64,000 nt of DNA from Chitinimonas_A lacunae (GTDB lineage Bacteria; Pseudomonadota; Gammaproteobacteria; Burkholderiales; Chitinimonadaceae): the NCBI RefSeq assembly GCF_042650885.1, contig NZ_JBHSBU010000001.1:2914001-2978000 (forward strand). The letters run 5' to 3'. This document shows, in pieces, positions 30,291 through 39,030 of this stretch (position 1 is the first letter of the stretch; every line of letters starts with the position of its first letter). Under the pieces are notes generated by a model. The model saw only the letters and a list, made by a program, of their open reading frames with translations. It was not told the DNA's origin and searched no databases. The position numbers and the translations under genes are program-made.

Positions 30291-31792
30291 CGCCCACCCC
30301 ACAGCGCCAGCACCCAGATGCCGCAGGCCAGCCAGACAAAAGGCTGATTTCCCCAGCCCATATAGGGCGTCTCGCCGCGATAGCCCTGCACGGTGGCGCT
30401 GAGCACCGCCTGGACCCGCTCGGGCAGACGGGCGCGGTAGCGGCCGTCGGGGCCGATCACGGCGGTGGTGCCGGTATTGGTGGCGCGCAACATGCTGCGG
30501 CCGGTTTCGAGCGCGCGGGCCTGGGCGATCTGGCCATGCTGGGCCAGCGCAACCGAGTGGTCGTACCAGGCCAGATTGGACAGATTCAGCAGCATCGTGG
30601 CCTGACGCGCCCCGGGCAGCAGTTCGGCACCGAACACGTCTTCGTAGCAGATATTGGCAGCGATCCGTTGCTCACCGACATGAAACGGCATCTGGCTCGG
30701 CCCGCCGGCGGTGAAATCGGCCAGGGGGATATTGAGCAGGCCGTTGTAGACCCAGCCGATCAGTCCACGCAGCGGGATATATTCGCCAAACGGCACCAGA
30801 TGGGCCTTGTCATAGCTGGGTCGGTCGGGGTCGCTCAACAGTACGGCCGAGTTGTAATAGCGGATGCCCTCTTCCTGCCGTGGCGCCCCAACGATCAGCG
30901 CAGCCCCCTTGCGGCGCGACAGATCGACCAGCTCAGCCAGATAATCGGGCGGCAATTCCTGCAAGAAGATGGGCAGCGCGGTTTCGGGCAGCACCAGCAG
31001 ATCGCCCTGGGCGGCCCGCACCTGATCGAGATAGGTGACGAGGTTGAAGCGCAGCAGTTCGGCGCTCCATTTCATATCCTGCGGAATCGCTCCTTGCAGC
31101 AGCGCCACCCGCAGCGGCCGGCCAACCGGGGTGGTCCAGGAGATTTCACCCAGCAGTCGCGGCGAAGCCAGCAGCAGCAACACCGTGGCGCCAAGCGCCA
31201 GACCGGGCCGGCCCGATACAGCACGCTCGCGCCAGACCAGATCGGCCAGCCAGGCAAGCACCCCCGCCAACACCGCCAGCAGCAGGCCGACACCATAGAT
31301 GCCCAACAGTGGCGCATAGCCCGCCAGCGGACCGTCGGGAATCTGGCTGTAGCCCGCCGCCGCCCAGGGAAAACCGGTGAATAGCCAGCCGCGCAGCCAC
31401 TCGGTCAACGCCCAGGCGGCCGGCAGGGCCAGGGTCAGGCGCCACAGTGGCTGGCGACAGGAACGATGGGCCAGCCAGCCGGCCAGTGCTGGATAGAGCG
31501 CCAGAAAAGCGGCAAAACCTGCGATACAGAACCCCGCCAGCGCAGCCGGCATGCCGCCGTAGCGGTGCAGCGCAATAAAGAGCCAATGAACAGAAGCACA
31601 GAAATAGCCGAAACCATATAGCCAACCGGTCGCTGCGGCAGCCCGCCCATTGGACGCGGTGGCCATCAGAAAGAAGCCGACTGCCAGTGACAGCAAGGTC
31701 GCCGGCCAGGCATAGAACGGGGCAAAGCCGAATACCGCCACCGCCCCGGCCAGTACCGCCACGACCGGGCGGGTTCCCAGACGTCGCCTCAT
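30266..31792 (-). CDS. lnt: Apolipoprotein N-acyltransferase
   Basis: An inner-membrane enzyme performing the last step of lipoprotein maturation: N-acylation of the diacylglyceryl-cysteine. 508 residues: about six N-terminal helices, a periplasmic nitrilase domain from ~residue 225, and a final helix. The catalytic triad is visible: Glu in LPETALPIF, Lys in YDKAHLVPFGEYIP, Cys in NICYEDVFG. Its ATG overlaps the corC stop by four bases. It is the distal gene of the corC-lnt pair. Confidence 0.97.
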   Translation of the reverse strand: MRRRLGTRPVVAVLAGAVAVFGFAPFYAWPATLLSLAVGFFLMATASNGRAAAATGWLYGFGYFCASVHWLFIALHRYGGMPAALAGFCIAGFAAFLALYPALAGWLAHRSCRQPLWRLTLALPAAWALTEWLRGWLFTGFPWAAAGYSQIPDGPLAGYAPLLGIYGVGLLLAVLAGVLAWLADLVWRERAVSGRPGLALGATVLLLLASPRLLGEISWTTPVGRPLRVALLQGAIPQDMKWSAELLRFNLVTYLDQVRAAQGDLLVLPETALPIFLQELPPDYLAELVDLSRRKGAALIVGAPRQEEGIRYYNSAVLLSDPDRPSYDKAHLVPFGEYIPLRGLIGWVYNGLLNIPLADFTAGGPSQMPFHVGEQRIAANICYEDVFGAELLPGARQATMLLNLSNLAWYDHSVALAQHGQIAQARALETGRSMLRATNTGTTAVIGPDGRYRARLPERVQAVLSATVQGYRGETPYMGWGNQPFVWLACGIWVLALWGGRRKAQMEK

Positions 31793-32652
31793 AGCGGACC
31801 GCCCGCTGCCGTCTCGCGTTCGACCAGCAACATATGGATACGCCGGCTGTCGGCGCGCAGTACCTTGAAGTGGAAACCGCCCAGCGATATCGCATCGCCA
31901 CGCTTGGGCACCCGGCCGAACTCGCCGACCACCAGTCCGCCCACGGTATCGAAATCCTCGTCACTGAACTGGCTGCCCAGTGCGCCATTGAGCTCGGCAA
32001 TCGGCGTGATCGCCTTGATCCGCCAGCGGCCTTCGCGGTCGCTGCGGATCCGGTCGTCAACCGGATGGGTATCGTATTCGTCTTCGATATCGCCGACGAT
32101 CTGCTCGACCACATCCTCGATGGTGACCAGCCCGGCGACCCCGCCGTACTCGTCGACTGCCACCGCCAGATGGTTGCGGTTGGCGCGGAATTCCTTGAGC
32201 AGCACATTGAGCCGCTTCGATTCGGGGATAAACACCGCCGGCCGCAGCAACTGGCGCAGCGGCAAGGGGGCGCCGGCGCCGAAACGCAGCAGATCCTTGG
32301 CCAGCAGCACGCCAATCACGTTGTCTCGACTGTCCTGATAGACCGGAAAGCGCGAATGACCGCTCTGGATCACAAAGGCAATGATGGCTTCGGGCGGATC
32401 GTCGACCGAGATCATGTTCATCTGGCCGCGCTGCACCATCACATCACGTACTTGTAGATCGCCGACCTGCAATACGCCTTCGATCATGGCCAGGGCATCG
32501 GCATCAAGGAGATGGCGCTCGAAAGCGGAATGCAGCAATTCCACCAGTTCTTCGCGGTCTTCGGGTTCACGCAACAGAAAGGCGGTCAGCCGTTCGAGCC
32601 AGGTGGGTTTGCTGGAGAGATGGCGCGAGGCCGGGCTAGAGGGTAAGTCCAT
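31789..32652 (-). CDS. corC: CorC/HlyC-family CBS-domain protein
   Basis: A 287-residue cytoplasmic protein with two CBS domains (from ~65: GDLQVRDVMVQRGQMNMI; from ~130: NRNHLAVAVDEYGGVAGLVT) and a C-terminal CorC_HlyC domain (VGGLVVGEFGRVPKRGD). It has no DUF21 membrane part, as is normal for CorC, and is associated with magnesium/cobalt efflux in enteric bacteria. Its 3' end overlaps lnt by four bases, the conserved ybeX-lnt arrangement. Confidence 0.93.
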   Translation of the reverse strand: MDLPSSPASRHLSSKPTWLERLTAFLLREPEDREELVELLHSAFERHLLDADALAMIEGVLQVGDLQVRDVMVQRGQMNMISVDDPPEAIIAFVIQSGHSRFPVYQDSRDNVIGVLLAKDLLRFGAGAPLPLRQLLRPAVFIPESKRLNVLLKEFRANRNHLAVAVDEYGGVAGLVTIEDVVEQIVGDIEDEYDTHPVDDRIRSDREGRWRIKAITPIAELNGALGSQFSDEDFDTVGGLVVGEFGRVPKRGDAISLGGFHFKVLRADSRRIHMLLVERETAAGGPL

Positions 32653-32713
32653 GCGGGGGGGATAAAAACGCCGATCGGCCCATTATAGCCGGGTCAGGTC
32701 CGGCCACGGCGAT

Positions 32714-33100
32714 TCAGCGCCGCTCGACCAGCTCGATCGGCAAACCGTCCGGGTCGGTACAGAAGGTGAAACGAGCGCCGGTATGAGGATCGACCCGCAC
32801 CGGCTCGCAGCTCACTGCATAGTGGGCAAGCCGTTGCAGCGCGGCATCCAGATCCGCCACCGTCAGGGCCAGATGACGCAGCCCCAGGGCCTCGGGTCGG
32901 CTCAACCGCACCGGCGCCTCGGGAAAAGTGAACAGTTCAAGTTGGCCACCGCCTGGCAGCACCAGATCGACCTTCCAGGAAGCGCGCTCGGCCCGGTAAT
33001 GCGCGGCCAGTTCGGCCAGGCCGAGCACTTCGCAGTAGAAACGCCGGGCAGTGGCCAGATCGGACACGATCAGCGCCACATGGTGGAAGGCCGTGATCAT
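32714..33100 (-). CDS. yaeR: VOC family protein, YaeR-like
   Basis: A 128-residue protein of the vicinal-oxygen-chelate superfamily. Two beta-alpha-beta-beta-beta modules begin FHHVALIVSDLATARRFY and LRHLALTVADLDAALQRL. Candidate metal ligands are the His of FHHVA, the Glu of LELFTFPE, the His of RHLAL and the Glu of LPIELVE. The activity is unknown for this subgroup. It overlaps ybeY by four bases and sits between ybeY and corC, interrupting the usual ybeZYX order. Confidence 0.85.
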   Translation of the reverse strand: MITAFHHVALIVSDLATARRFYCEVLGLAELAAHYRAERASWKVDLVLPGGGQLELFTFPEAPVRLSRPEALGLRHLALTVADLDAALQRLAHYAVSCEPVRVDPHTGARFTFCTDPDGLPIELVERR

Positions 33101-33831
33101 TCGAGACCGGGCGAGTGCTCGTCGGCATAGGGGTCGGGATAACCCAAGCCTTGCAGAATCAGGGTCTCCAGCGACTCCATCGTCTCGGCTTCGTCGTCTT
33201 CGAGATGGTCATAGCCTTGCAGATGCAGCATGCCGTGCACCACCAGATGCGCCCAGTGCGCTTCGAGCGACTTGCCCTGCTCGGCCGCCTCACGCGCCAC
33301 CACCTCGGCACACAGCACCAGATCGCCGAACAGCCGGTCTTCCAGCCCCGGCAGCGGTTCGCCTTCGTTCAAGGCAAACGACAGCACATTGGTGGCGTAA
33401 TCCTTGCCCCGATAGTCGCGGTTGAGCTGGCGGCCCTCCTCGGCATCGACCACCCGCACCGTCACTTCGGCATCCTGGCCGAAATCGAGTGCCGCTTCGG
33501 CCCAACGGCGGATCTGCTGCTCATCGGGCGTGCCCTCGGGCCGCACCATGTACTGGACTTCTAGTGCCAGTTGGCCATCGGACTCGTCACTCCCCTCGTC
33601 TTCGCACTCGACCTCGATCTCCACCCCATTGGCGCTGGTAGGCCGCAGCAGCAGCCGCGCCGGCGGCTCGTCAAACGGAGACGGGGTCTGTAGATGGAGG
33701 CGCTGACTCAGGCCATCGAACTCGATCTCCACCACGCTGCCGTCACCCAGCACCAGCCGCAGACTATCGGCCTCGATTTCACGCTGCTCGCCATCGACCA
33801 CGGCAAAGCACTGCCAAGTGTTTTCGTTCAT
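33097..33831 (-). CDS. ybeY: Endoribonuclease YbeY with N-terminal extension
   Basis: A metal-dependent RNase for 16S rRNA 3'-end maturation and ribosome quality control. The C-terminal ~155 residues are a standard YbeY: VRVVDAEEGRQLNRDYRGKD, NVLSF, and the zinc motif HGMLHLQGYDH (H-x3-H-x5-H). The first ~87 residues are an addition absent from typical 150-170-residue YbeY; they are beta-rich and acidic, ending in ECEDEGSDESDG. The ATG at 33831 is the only start that contains this region; internal starts before the nuclease domain are not obvious. It overlaps yaeR. Confidence 0.92.
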   Translation of the reverse strand: MNENTWQCFAVVDGEQREIEADSLRLVLGDGSVVEIEFDGLSQRLHLQTPSPFDEPPARLLLRPTSANGVEIEVECEDEGSDESDGQLALEVQYMVRPEGTPDEQQIRRWAEAALDFGQDAEVTVRVVDAEEGRQLNRDYRGKDYATNVLSFALNEGEPLPGLEDRLFGDLVLCAEVVAREAAEQGKSLEAHWAHLVVHGMLHLQGYDHLEDDEAETMESLETLILQGLGYPDPYADEHSPGLE

Positions 33832-34057
33832 CGTCTTCTCACGGCCGGCACAGTACCGGCGCCAGGCAAAGGGGGCTAACTGATATTCTCGTTAAACATG
33901 GCATTCAAAACCTGCCATCTCGCAGCGTGCATCAGCCACATAGCGGCATACGGCATCATTGTCGCTGTCCGCATGGATACTGATGGAGAATATCGGGACG
34001 GGTACAACTCCAGGTGCTGTCTGCCCTGAGGGATTGCTTGGCTTGGACGCCGCCTCA

Positions 34058-34087
34058 AAGGCGAATCGGATCAGGACGATTCGCCTT
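34058..34087 (-). terminator. Hairpin containing the phoH stop codon
   Basis: AAGGCGAATCG and CGATTCGCCTT form an 11-bp stem with the phoH TGA in the eight-base loop. Only three T follow, so termination may be partial. It separates phoH from ybeY by 227 bases with no other gene in between. Confidence 0.55.
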
Positions 34088-35054
34088 CCTTGGCGCGAGC
34101 CTGCTTTTCATAGGCATCGACGATCTTCTGTACCAGCGGATGGCGCACCACATCGTCGCTCTTGAAGTAATGCAACGCGATACCGCGCACCTCACGCAGC
34201 ACGGTCTGAGCATCGACCAGGCCGGATTTCTGGTTACGCGCCAGATCGATCTGGGTCACATCGCCCGTCACCACTGCCTTGGAGCCGAAGCCGATCCGGG
34301 TCAGGAACATCTTCATCTGCTCGGGCGTGGTGTTCTGTGCCTCATCGAGAATGATGAAAGCGTGGTTGAGGGTACGGCCGCGCATAAAGGCCAGCGGTGC
34401 CACTTCGATAATGCCGCGCTCGAACAGCTTGGTGACTTTATCAAAGCCCATCAGATCGTAGAGCGCGTCATACAGCGGTCGCAGATAGGGGTCAACCTTC
34501 TGTACCAGATCGCCGGGCAGAAAACCGAGCCGCTCACCGGCTTCGACCGCCGGCCGTACCAGCACCAGCCGCTTGACCAGATCGCGCTCCAGCGCATCCA
34601 CGGCCGAGGCCACTGCCAGATAGGTCTTGCCGGTACCGGCCGGACCGATGCCGAAAGTGATGTCGTGCTCCTGGATGGCCTTGAGATAGTGGTTCTGCCG
34701 TGGCGTGCGGCCGCGCAGATCGCTGCGCTTGGTCTTGAGCACCGGCACGCCGTCCTCGAGCAGGCCGGCTTCGCCTACGGGCGGACGGGCCACTTCGATC
34801 AGGCCGAGCTGGATTTCCTCGACATCGATCGGTCGCACGGCAATATCGTAGAAACGCTCGAGCAGTTCTGCGGCGAGCTTGGTCTGGGCCACCCGGCCCG
34901 AGATGCTGAAATGTTCGGCGCGGCGCGAAATATCGACTTCGAGTGCGGTTTCGATCTGCCGCAGATTTTCATCGAGGGCGCCGCAGAGATTGGCGAGCCG
35001 GGCATTGTCGATCGGCTCGAAAGCAAGTTCCTTGGTGGCGTGACGAACAGTCAT
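34071..35054 (-). CDS. phoH: PhoH-like ATPase
   Basis: A 327-residue cytoplasmic ATPase (YbeZ type). Walker A GPAGTGKTYLA and Walker B AFIILDEAQN are intact; VVTGDVTQIDL is the conserved third motif. The N-terminal ~100 residues contain the KH-like region. It partners YbeY in ribosome/RNA metabolism in other bacteria. It lies 60 bases after miaB and upstream of ybeY, the conserved miaB-phoH-ybeY order. Confidence 0.94.
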   Translation of the reverse strand: MTVRHATKELAFEPIDNARLANLCGALDENLRQIETALEVDISRRAEHFSISGRVAQTKLAAELLERFYDIAVRPIDVEEIQLGLIEVARPPVGEAGLLEDGVPVLKTKRSDLRGRTPRQNHYLKAIQEHDITFGIGPAGTGKTYLAVASAVDALERDLVKRLVLVRPAVEAGERLGFLPGDLVQKVDPYLRPLYDALYDLMGFDKVTKLFERGIIEVAPLAFMRGRTLNHAFIILDEAQNTTPEQMKMFLTRIGFGSKAVVTGDVTQIDLARNQKSGLVDAQTVLREVRGIALHYFKSDDVVRHPLVQKIVDAYEKQARAKEGESS

Positions 35055-35114
35055 TCGGCCTCTGTGCGAGAAAGGGGCGGGCCGCTGGCCAGCCCCGGGT
35101 TCAGTGGGGCACCG

Positions 35115-36458
35115 TCAGACCGCCACCGTCTCACGGGTGACGATCTCGCCGCGCAGGCTATGCGGCAGGGCTTCGGTGATACGTACCTCGACGAAGCGAT
35201 GCATCAAGCGTTCCTGGCCGACGAAATTGACGATGCGGTTATTGTCGGTACGGCCGGCCAATTCCTCGGCATTCTTGCGCGACACGCCTTCGACCAGCAC
35301 CCGTTGCACCGTGCCGACCATGGCGCGGTTGACTTCCTGGGCGAACTCCTCGATGCGGGCCTGGAGGCGCATCAGGCGTCGGGTCTTGACCTCGGCCGGC
35401 ACATCGTCGGCCAGATCGGCGGCCGGCGTACCGGGACGGCGGCTGTAGATGAAACTGAAGCTGGCGTCGAAACGCAAATCTTCAATCAGCTTCATCGTCT
35501 TTTCGAAATCTTCCTCGGTTTCGCCAGGGAAGCCGACGATAAAGTCGGAACTCAGGCACAGATCGGGCCGGGCTTCGCGCAGCTTGCGGACGATGGCCTT
35601 GAATTCGAGCGTGGTGTAGCCGCGCTTCATCGCCATCAGCACCCGATCGGAACCCGCCTGGACCGGCAGATGCAGATGCGACACCAGCTTGGGCAGCCGG
35701 GCGTAGCAGTCGATCAGCCGCTGGGTCATTTCCTTGGGATGGCTGGTGGTGTAGCGGATGCGCTCGATGCCGGGAATCTCGTGCACATATTCAAGCAGCA
35801 GCGCAAAGTCGGCGATTTCGCCGTCTTCCATCCGGCCAAGATAGGCGTTGACGTTCTGGCCAAGCAGCGTCACTTCCTTGACGCCCTGCTGGGCCAGACC
35901 GGCGATTTCGACCAGCACGTCTTCAAACGGCCGCGACACTTCTTCGCCGCGGGTATACGGCACCACGCAGAACGAACAGTATTTGGAGCAGCCTTCCATG
36001 ATCGAGACAAAGGCCGAGGCGCCTTCGACTCGGGCGGGTGGCAGATGGTCGAATTTTTCGATCTCGGGAAACGAGATATCGACCTGGGCACTACCGGTGG
36101 CGCGTTTTTTGGCGATCAGCTCGGGCAATCGGTGCAGGGTCTGCGGGCCGAACACCACATCGACGTAAGGCGCGCGCTTGACGATGGACTCGCCCTCCTG
36201 GCTGGCGACACAGCCGCCGACACCGATGACCAGATGGGGATTTTGCTGTTTGAGATGACGAATCCGGCCCAGATCGGAGAACACCTTTTCCTGGGCCTTT
36301 TCCCGTACCGAGCAGGTGTTGAACAGGATGACGTCGGCTTCTTCGGGATTGTCGGTTTTGACCAACCCTTCGGCGGCATTGAGAACATCGGCCATTTTGT
36401 CCGAGTCGTACTCGTTCATCTGGCAGCCAAAGGTTTTGATAAAGACTTTCTTGCTCAT
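35115..36458 (-). CDS. miaB: tRNA-2-methylthio-N6-dimethylallyladenosine synthase
   Basis: A radical-SAM methylthiotransferase acting on A37 of tRNAs reading UNN codons. 447 residues. The N-terminal UPF0004 domain supplies three cysteines (TFGCQMN, NTCSVRE, GGCVA). The radical-SAM motif CSKYCSFC binds the catalytic cluster, and a TRAM domain closes the C-terminus. The ATG at 36458 gives MSKKVFIKTFGCQMNEYDSD, the normal start; a longer frame adds unrelated residues. It is the first gene of miaB-phoH. Confidence 0.97.
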   Translation of the reverse strand: MSKKVFIKTFGCQMNEYDSDKMADVLNAAEGLVKTDNPEEADVILFNTCSVREKAQEKVFSDLGRIRHLKQQNPHLVIGVGGCVASQEGESIVKRAPYVDVVFGPQTLHRLPELIAKKRATGSAQVDISFPEIEKFDHLPPARVEGASAFVSIMEGCSKYCSFCVVPYTRGEEVSRPFEDVLVEIAGLAQQGVKEVTLLGQNVNAYLGRMEDGEIADFALLLEYVHEIPGIERIRYTTSHPKEMTQRLIDCYARLPKLVSHLHLPVQAGSDRVLMAMKRGYTTLEFKAIVRKLREARPDLCLSSDFIVGFPGETEEDFEKTMKLIEDLRFDASFSFIYSRRPGTPAADLADDVPAEVKTRRLMRLQARIEEFAQEVNRAMVGTVQRVLVEGVSRKNAEELAGRTDNNRIVNFVGQERLMHRFVEVRITEALPHSLRGEIVTRETVAV

Positions 36459-36560
36459 GTGCGCAGAACCGGGCCAAAGCGGCCATGAAATCAGACCGTT
36501 ATGGTACACCGCCACAAACGGCGCGGCGACGGAAGAGCAAACGCTGCTCTATAAACGACG

Positions 36561-36586
36561 AAGCCCGTCGCAAACGCGACGGGCTT
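36561..36586. terminator. Strong inverted repeat after the tRNA-Met gene
   Basis: AAGCCCGTCGC, loop AAAC, GCGACGGGCTT: an 11-bp perfect stem. It lies directly downstream of the minus-strand tRNA; the following T content is poor (CGTCGTTT), so it is a probable rather than certain terminator. Confidence 0.65.
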
Positions 36587-36597
36587 CCGGGAAAACC

Positions 36598-36674
36598 TGG
36601 TGGCTATGACTGGACTTGAACCAGTGACCCCAGCATTATGAGTGCTGTGCTCTAACCAGCTGAGCTACATAGCC
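36598..36674 (-). tRNA. tRNA-Met (CAT), elongator type
   Basis: A 77-base cloverleaf with encoded CCA. Acceptor stem GGCTATG/CATAGCC, D-arm GCTC/GAGC, anticodon stem CAGCA/TGCTG around loop CTCATAA (anticodon CAT), T-arm ACTGG-TTCAAGT-CCAGT. The sequence resembles the elongator tRNA-Met of E. coli rather than the initiator, whose first pair is mismatched. Confidence 0.95.
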
Positions 36675-36783
36675 GAACCGAAGAGCGCGGATTATCCATA
36701 AAGCCTTATGGGCCGTCAAGCCTTCCACAGCATTTTTTGCACGACACCCCTTATCTTCGGCTCCATCCCACAAAGATCAATAA

Positions 36784-36830
36784 ATCCGCAAAACCTCTTC
36801 AAGATCTGTGGCGGGATAGAAAAGAAAATA
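36784..36830 (+). repeat. AT-rich intergenic repeat, CTGCAAAAC-like subtype
   Basis: AATCCGCAAAACCTCTTCAA followed by GATCTGTGG and an A-rich tail. The first part differs from the copy at 62-94 (minus strand) at two or three positions. It lies between the tRNA and the 3' end of the MidA-like gene, antisense to that gene. Confidence 0.4.
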
Positions 36831-36852
36831 AATAACTTCTCGACTCCGCTTT

Positions 36853-38004
36853 TTACAACGCCGCTGAGCGGTCGTCACGGCGGAAACCCGCCAGCAGTCC
36901 GTCGAGCTGCATGTCCTTGGAAAAACCGATGGCCTTGAACAGCTCGCCCATCTCGGCCGGGCTCAGCAGGCGCTGTACGGCCGCAGCCACTGGGGCGTAG
37001 TGGCGGGCATCGGCCGGGTCATGCCGCGCCAGCAATTCCAGCAGCCCCGCATCGAGCAGAAAGCTCGCCTGGCTGGTATAGCCTTCGAGTCGCCAGCCGG
37101 CCAGGGTGGCGGCACGCCAGATCGCGGAGAAGTCGATATGGCAGGTGATGTCCTGCAAGCCCGGCCAGAACAGCGGGTCGTCATGGGCATGGTGGCGGTA
37201 GTGGCACATCAGGGTGCCGCCATGGCGCTGTGGGTGATAGAACTCGGCCGCCGGAAAGCCATAGTCGAGCAGCAGCAGCGCGCCGCGCTCGACCACCTCG
37301 AACAGGCTGGCAACAAAGCCCTGCGCCTCGCTCTGGACCTCGGTGGTATAACCCTCGGGATAATCGCCTGGCGGCAATTGCGCCGCCAGTTCCGGCTCGT
37401 GCAATGGCCGGTCTTCCCAGGCAAAGCCCTGACCGGCCGCGACGACACCGCGCTCCTGCCACTGGCCCTGGCGCTGCCGCAACAGCCGGCACGGCATGGC
37501 ATCGAGCACCTCATTGCCGATCACCGCGCCGACCAGACGTTGTGGCAAACGGTCGAGCCATGCGACCCGGGCCAGCAGATCGGGGCGCTGCGCCAGCGTC
37601 TGGCGTTGCCGCTCGGCCAGTTCGGCCGACAATTCCAGAATCAGATAGCGCTCGGGCAGACGGCCCAGTCGGTCGAGTTCGCTCAGGATATCGAGCGCCA
37701 GGCGACCGGTGCCGGCGCCCGCTTCGAGTATCGAGCCACCGATTTCGTCCAGAACCTGTGCCAGCGGCCGCGCCATGGCCGCACCAAACAACGGCGACAG
37801 CTCGGGCGCGGTGACGAAGTCACCGGCGGCGCCGAATTTGCGGCTGCCGCCGCTGTAATAGCCAAGGCCGGGGGCATAGAGTGCCTCACGCATGAAATCG
37901 GCAAACGACAGCCAACCCGTCTCGGCCAGCCGGGCGTGCAGACGGGCGCTCAGGGCTTCGCTTGCGGCCTGCTGATCGGCGTCGGGTGCGGGTAGGGTGG
38001 GCAT
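36853..38004 (-). CDS. MidA/NDUFAF7-like SAM-dependent methyltransferase
   Basis: A 383-residue protein of the COG1565 family, a predicted protein-arginine methyltransferase; the mitochondrial relative methylates a complex I subunit. The start region FADFMREALYAPGLGYYSGG is characteristic, SILEAGAGTGRLALDIL is the SAM-binding glycine-rich motif, and VIGNEVLDAMPC and GALLLLDYGF are conserved. The bacterial substrate is unknown. It is divergent from the pteridine reductase, with 51 bp between starts. Confidence 0.9.
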   Translation of the reverse strand: MPTLPAPDADQQAASEALSARLHARLAETGWLSFADFMREALYAPGLGYYSGGSRKFGAAGDFVTAPELSPLFGAAMARPLAQVLDEIGGSILEAGAGTGRLALDILSELDRLGRLPERYLILELSAELAERQRQTLAQRPDLLARVAWLDRLPQRLVGAVIGNEVLDAMPCRLLRQRQGQWQERGVVAAGQGFAWEDRPLHEPELAAQLPPGDYPEGYTTEVQSEAQGFVASLFEVVERGALLLLDYGFPAAEFYHPQRHGGTLMCHYRHHAHDDPLFWPGLQDITCHIDFSAIWRAATLAGWRLEGYTSQASFLLDAGLLELLARHDPADARHYAPVAAAVQRLLSPAEMGELFKAIGFSKDMQLDGLLAGFRRDDRSAAL

Positions 38005-38055
38005 GTGCTAGATTCCTGCGAATTGTCCAATCGGCGAGTCTAGCGGGAGCATGTG

Positions 38056-38796
38056 ATGCAAGGCAAAGTAGCATTGGTGACGGGCGGTGCGAAACGGGTG
38101 GGGGCGGCCATCGTGCGGCGACTCCATGGCGCCGGCGCCAATGTGATGCTCCATTACCGCAGCTCCGCCACCGAAGCGCGCGCCCTGGCGTCCGAACTCA
38201 ATCTGCGCCGTCCCAATTCGGTTGCGCTGGCCCAGGCCGACCTGCTCAATACCGCCGGCCTGCCCGTGCTGGTGCAGCAGACCCTGCAACACTTCGGCCG
38301 GCTCGATGCACTGGTCAACAATGCTTCGAGCTTCTTCCCGACGCCCCTGGCCGAAGTCGACGAAGCCGCCTGGATCGACCTGATCGGCAGCAATCTCAAA
38401 GCCCCGCTGTTCCTCGCCCAGGCCGCCGCGCCCGAACTGCGCCGCAGCCAGGGCGCCATCGTCAGCATCGCCGACATCCATGTCGAGCGGCCGATGAAGA
38501 ACCATGTGGTCTACAACATCGCCAAGGCCGGCCTGGTCGCCCTGACCCGCTCGCTTGCTCGCGATCTGGCGCCCGATGTACGGGTCAACGCCGTGGCACC
38601 CGGCGCCAATATCTGGCCCGACGGTGATTCGGTATTCGATGAAGTGGCGCGCCAGCGCATCATCAGCACCATCCCGCTCAAGCGGGTGGGCGAACCGGAT
38701 GATCTGGCCCGGACCATCCTGTTCCTGCTCCAAGACGCTTCCTATATCACCGGGCAGGTGATCAATGTCGATGGTGGGCGCAGCGTCTATCTGTAG
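38056..38796 (+). CDS. Pteridine reductase (short-chain dehydrogenase)
   Basis: A 246-residue NADPH-dependent SDR, probably reducing dihydropteridines such as dihydromonapterin or dihydrofolate. TGGAKRVGAAIVRRL has the TGxxxRxG cofactor loop with the arginine that selects NADPH. NNASSFF replaces the usual NNAG, as in pteridine reductases. The catalytic pair is Y-x3-K in VYNIAKAG. The expected Ser is replaced by Asp in SIADIHVERP, also a feature of PTR1/FolM-type enzymes. The ATG at 38056 has GGGAG six bases upstream; GTG at 38053 is the alternative. Confidence 0.87.
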   Translation: MQGKVALVTGGAKRVGAAIVRRLHGAGANVMLHYRSSATEARALASELNLRRPNSVALAQADLLNTAGLPVLVQQTLQHFGRLDALVNNASSFFPTPLAEVDEAAWIDLIGSNLKAPLFLAQAAAPELRRSQGAIVSIADIHVERPMKNHVVYNIAKAGLVALTRSLARDLAPDVRVNAVAPGANIWPDGDSVFDEVARQRIISTIPLKRVGEPDDLARTILFLLQDASYITGQVINVDGGRSVYL

Positions 38797-38847
38797 GCAA
38801 AGAACAGACAGGACAGGGCCGGAAATATTGCTTTTTTGATATCTCCG

Positions 38848-38888
38848 GCTATCCATCTTGCGTTTGTTTTTCCTAAAATTTTCCATTT
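38848..38888 (-). repeat. AT-rich dispersed intergenic repeat, GCAAGA subtype
   Basis: The minus strand reads AATGGAAAATTTTAGG, AAAAACAAACGCAAGA, TGGATAGCC. Shared in order with 10588-10627 (AATGGAAAATTTTA, GAAAAA, GCAAGA) and with 45383-45425 (GAAAAA, TGCAAGATATAGAGCC). It lies between the pteridine reductase and ttcA. Confidence 0.45.
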
Positions 38889-39030
38889 ATGGTTCGACCC
38901 TCACCGCGTCCGGCTTTTTCCCGCCCCTCCCCCGTCGCCTGCCCTCGATCGGCCCCTTGGCCCGATAAGGCTGCGACCTGACGATTTTCCCTGTAAAATC
39001 ACGAGTTTTCGCAGTTCTCCCCTTCCGAGC

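Noticed and set aside
33876..34058. A 60-codon minus-strand frame between phoH and ybeY
   Set aside because: No Shine-Dalgarno sequence, unusual Met-rich composition and no homology that I recognise.
30266..36458. Expectation of one uninterrupted miaB-phoH-ybeY-corC-lnt operon
   Set aside because: A hairpin and 227-239 bp separate phoH from ybeY, and a VOC gene separates ybeY from corC; I therefore treat it as at least two units.
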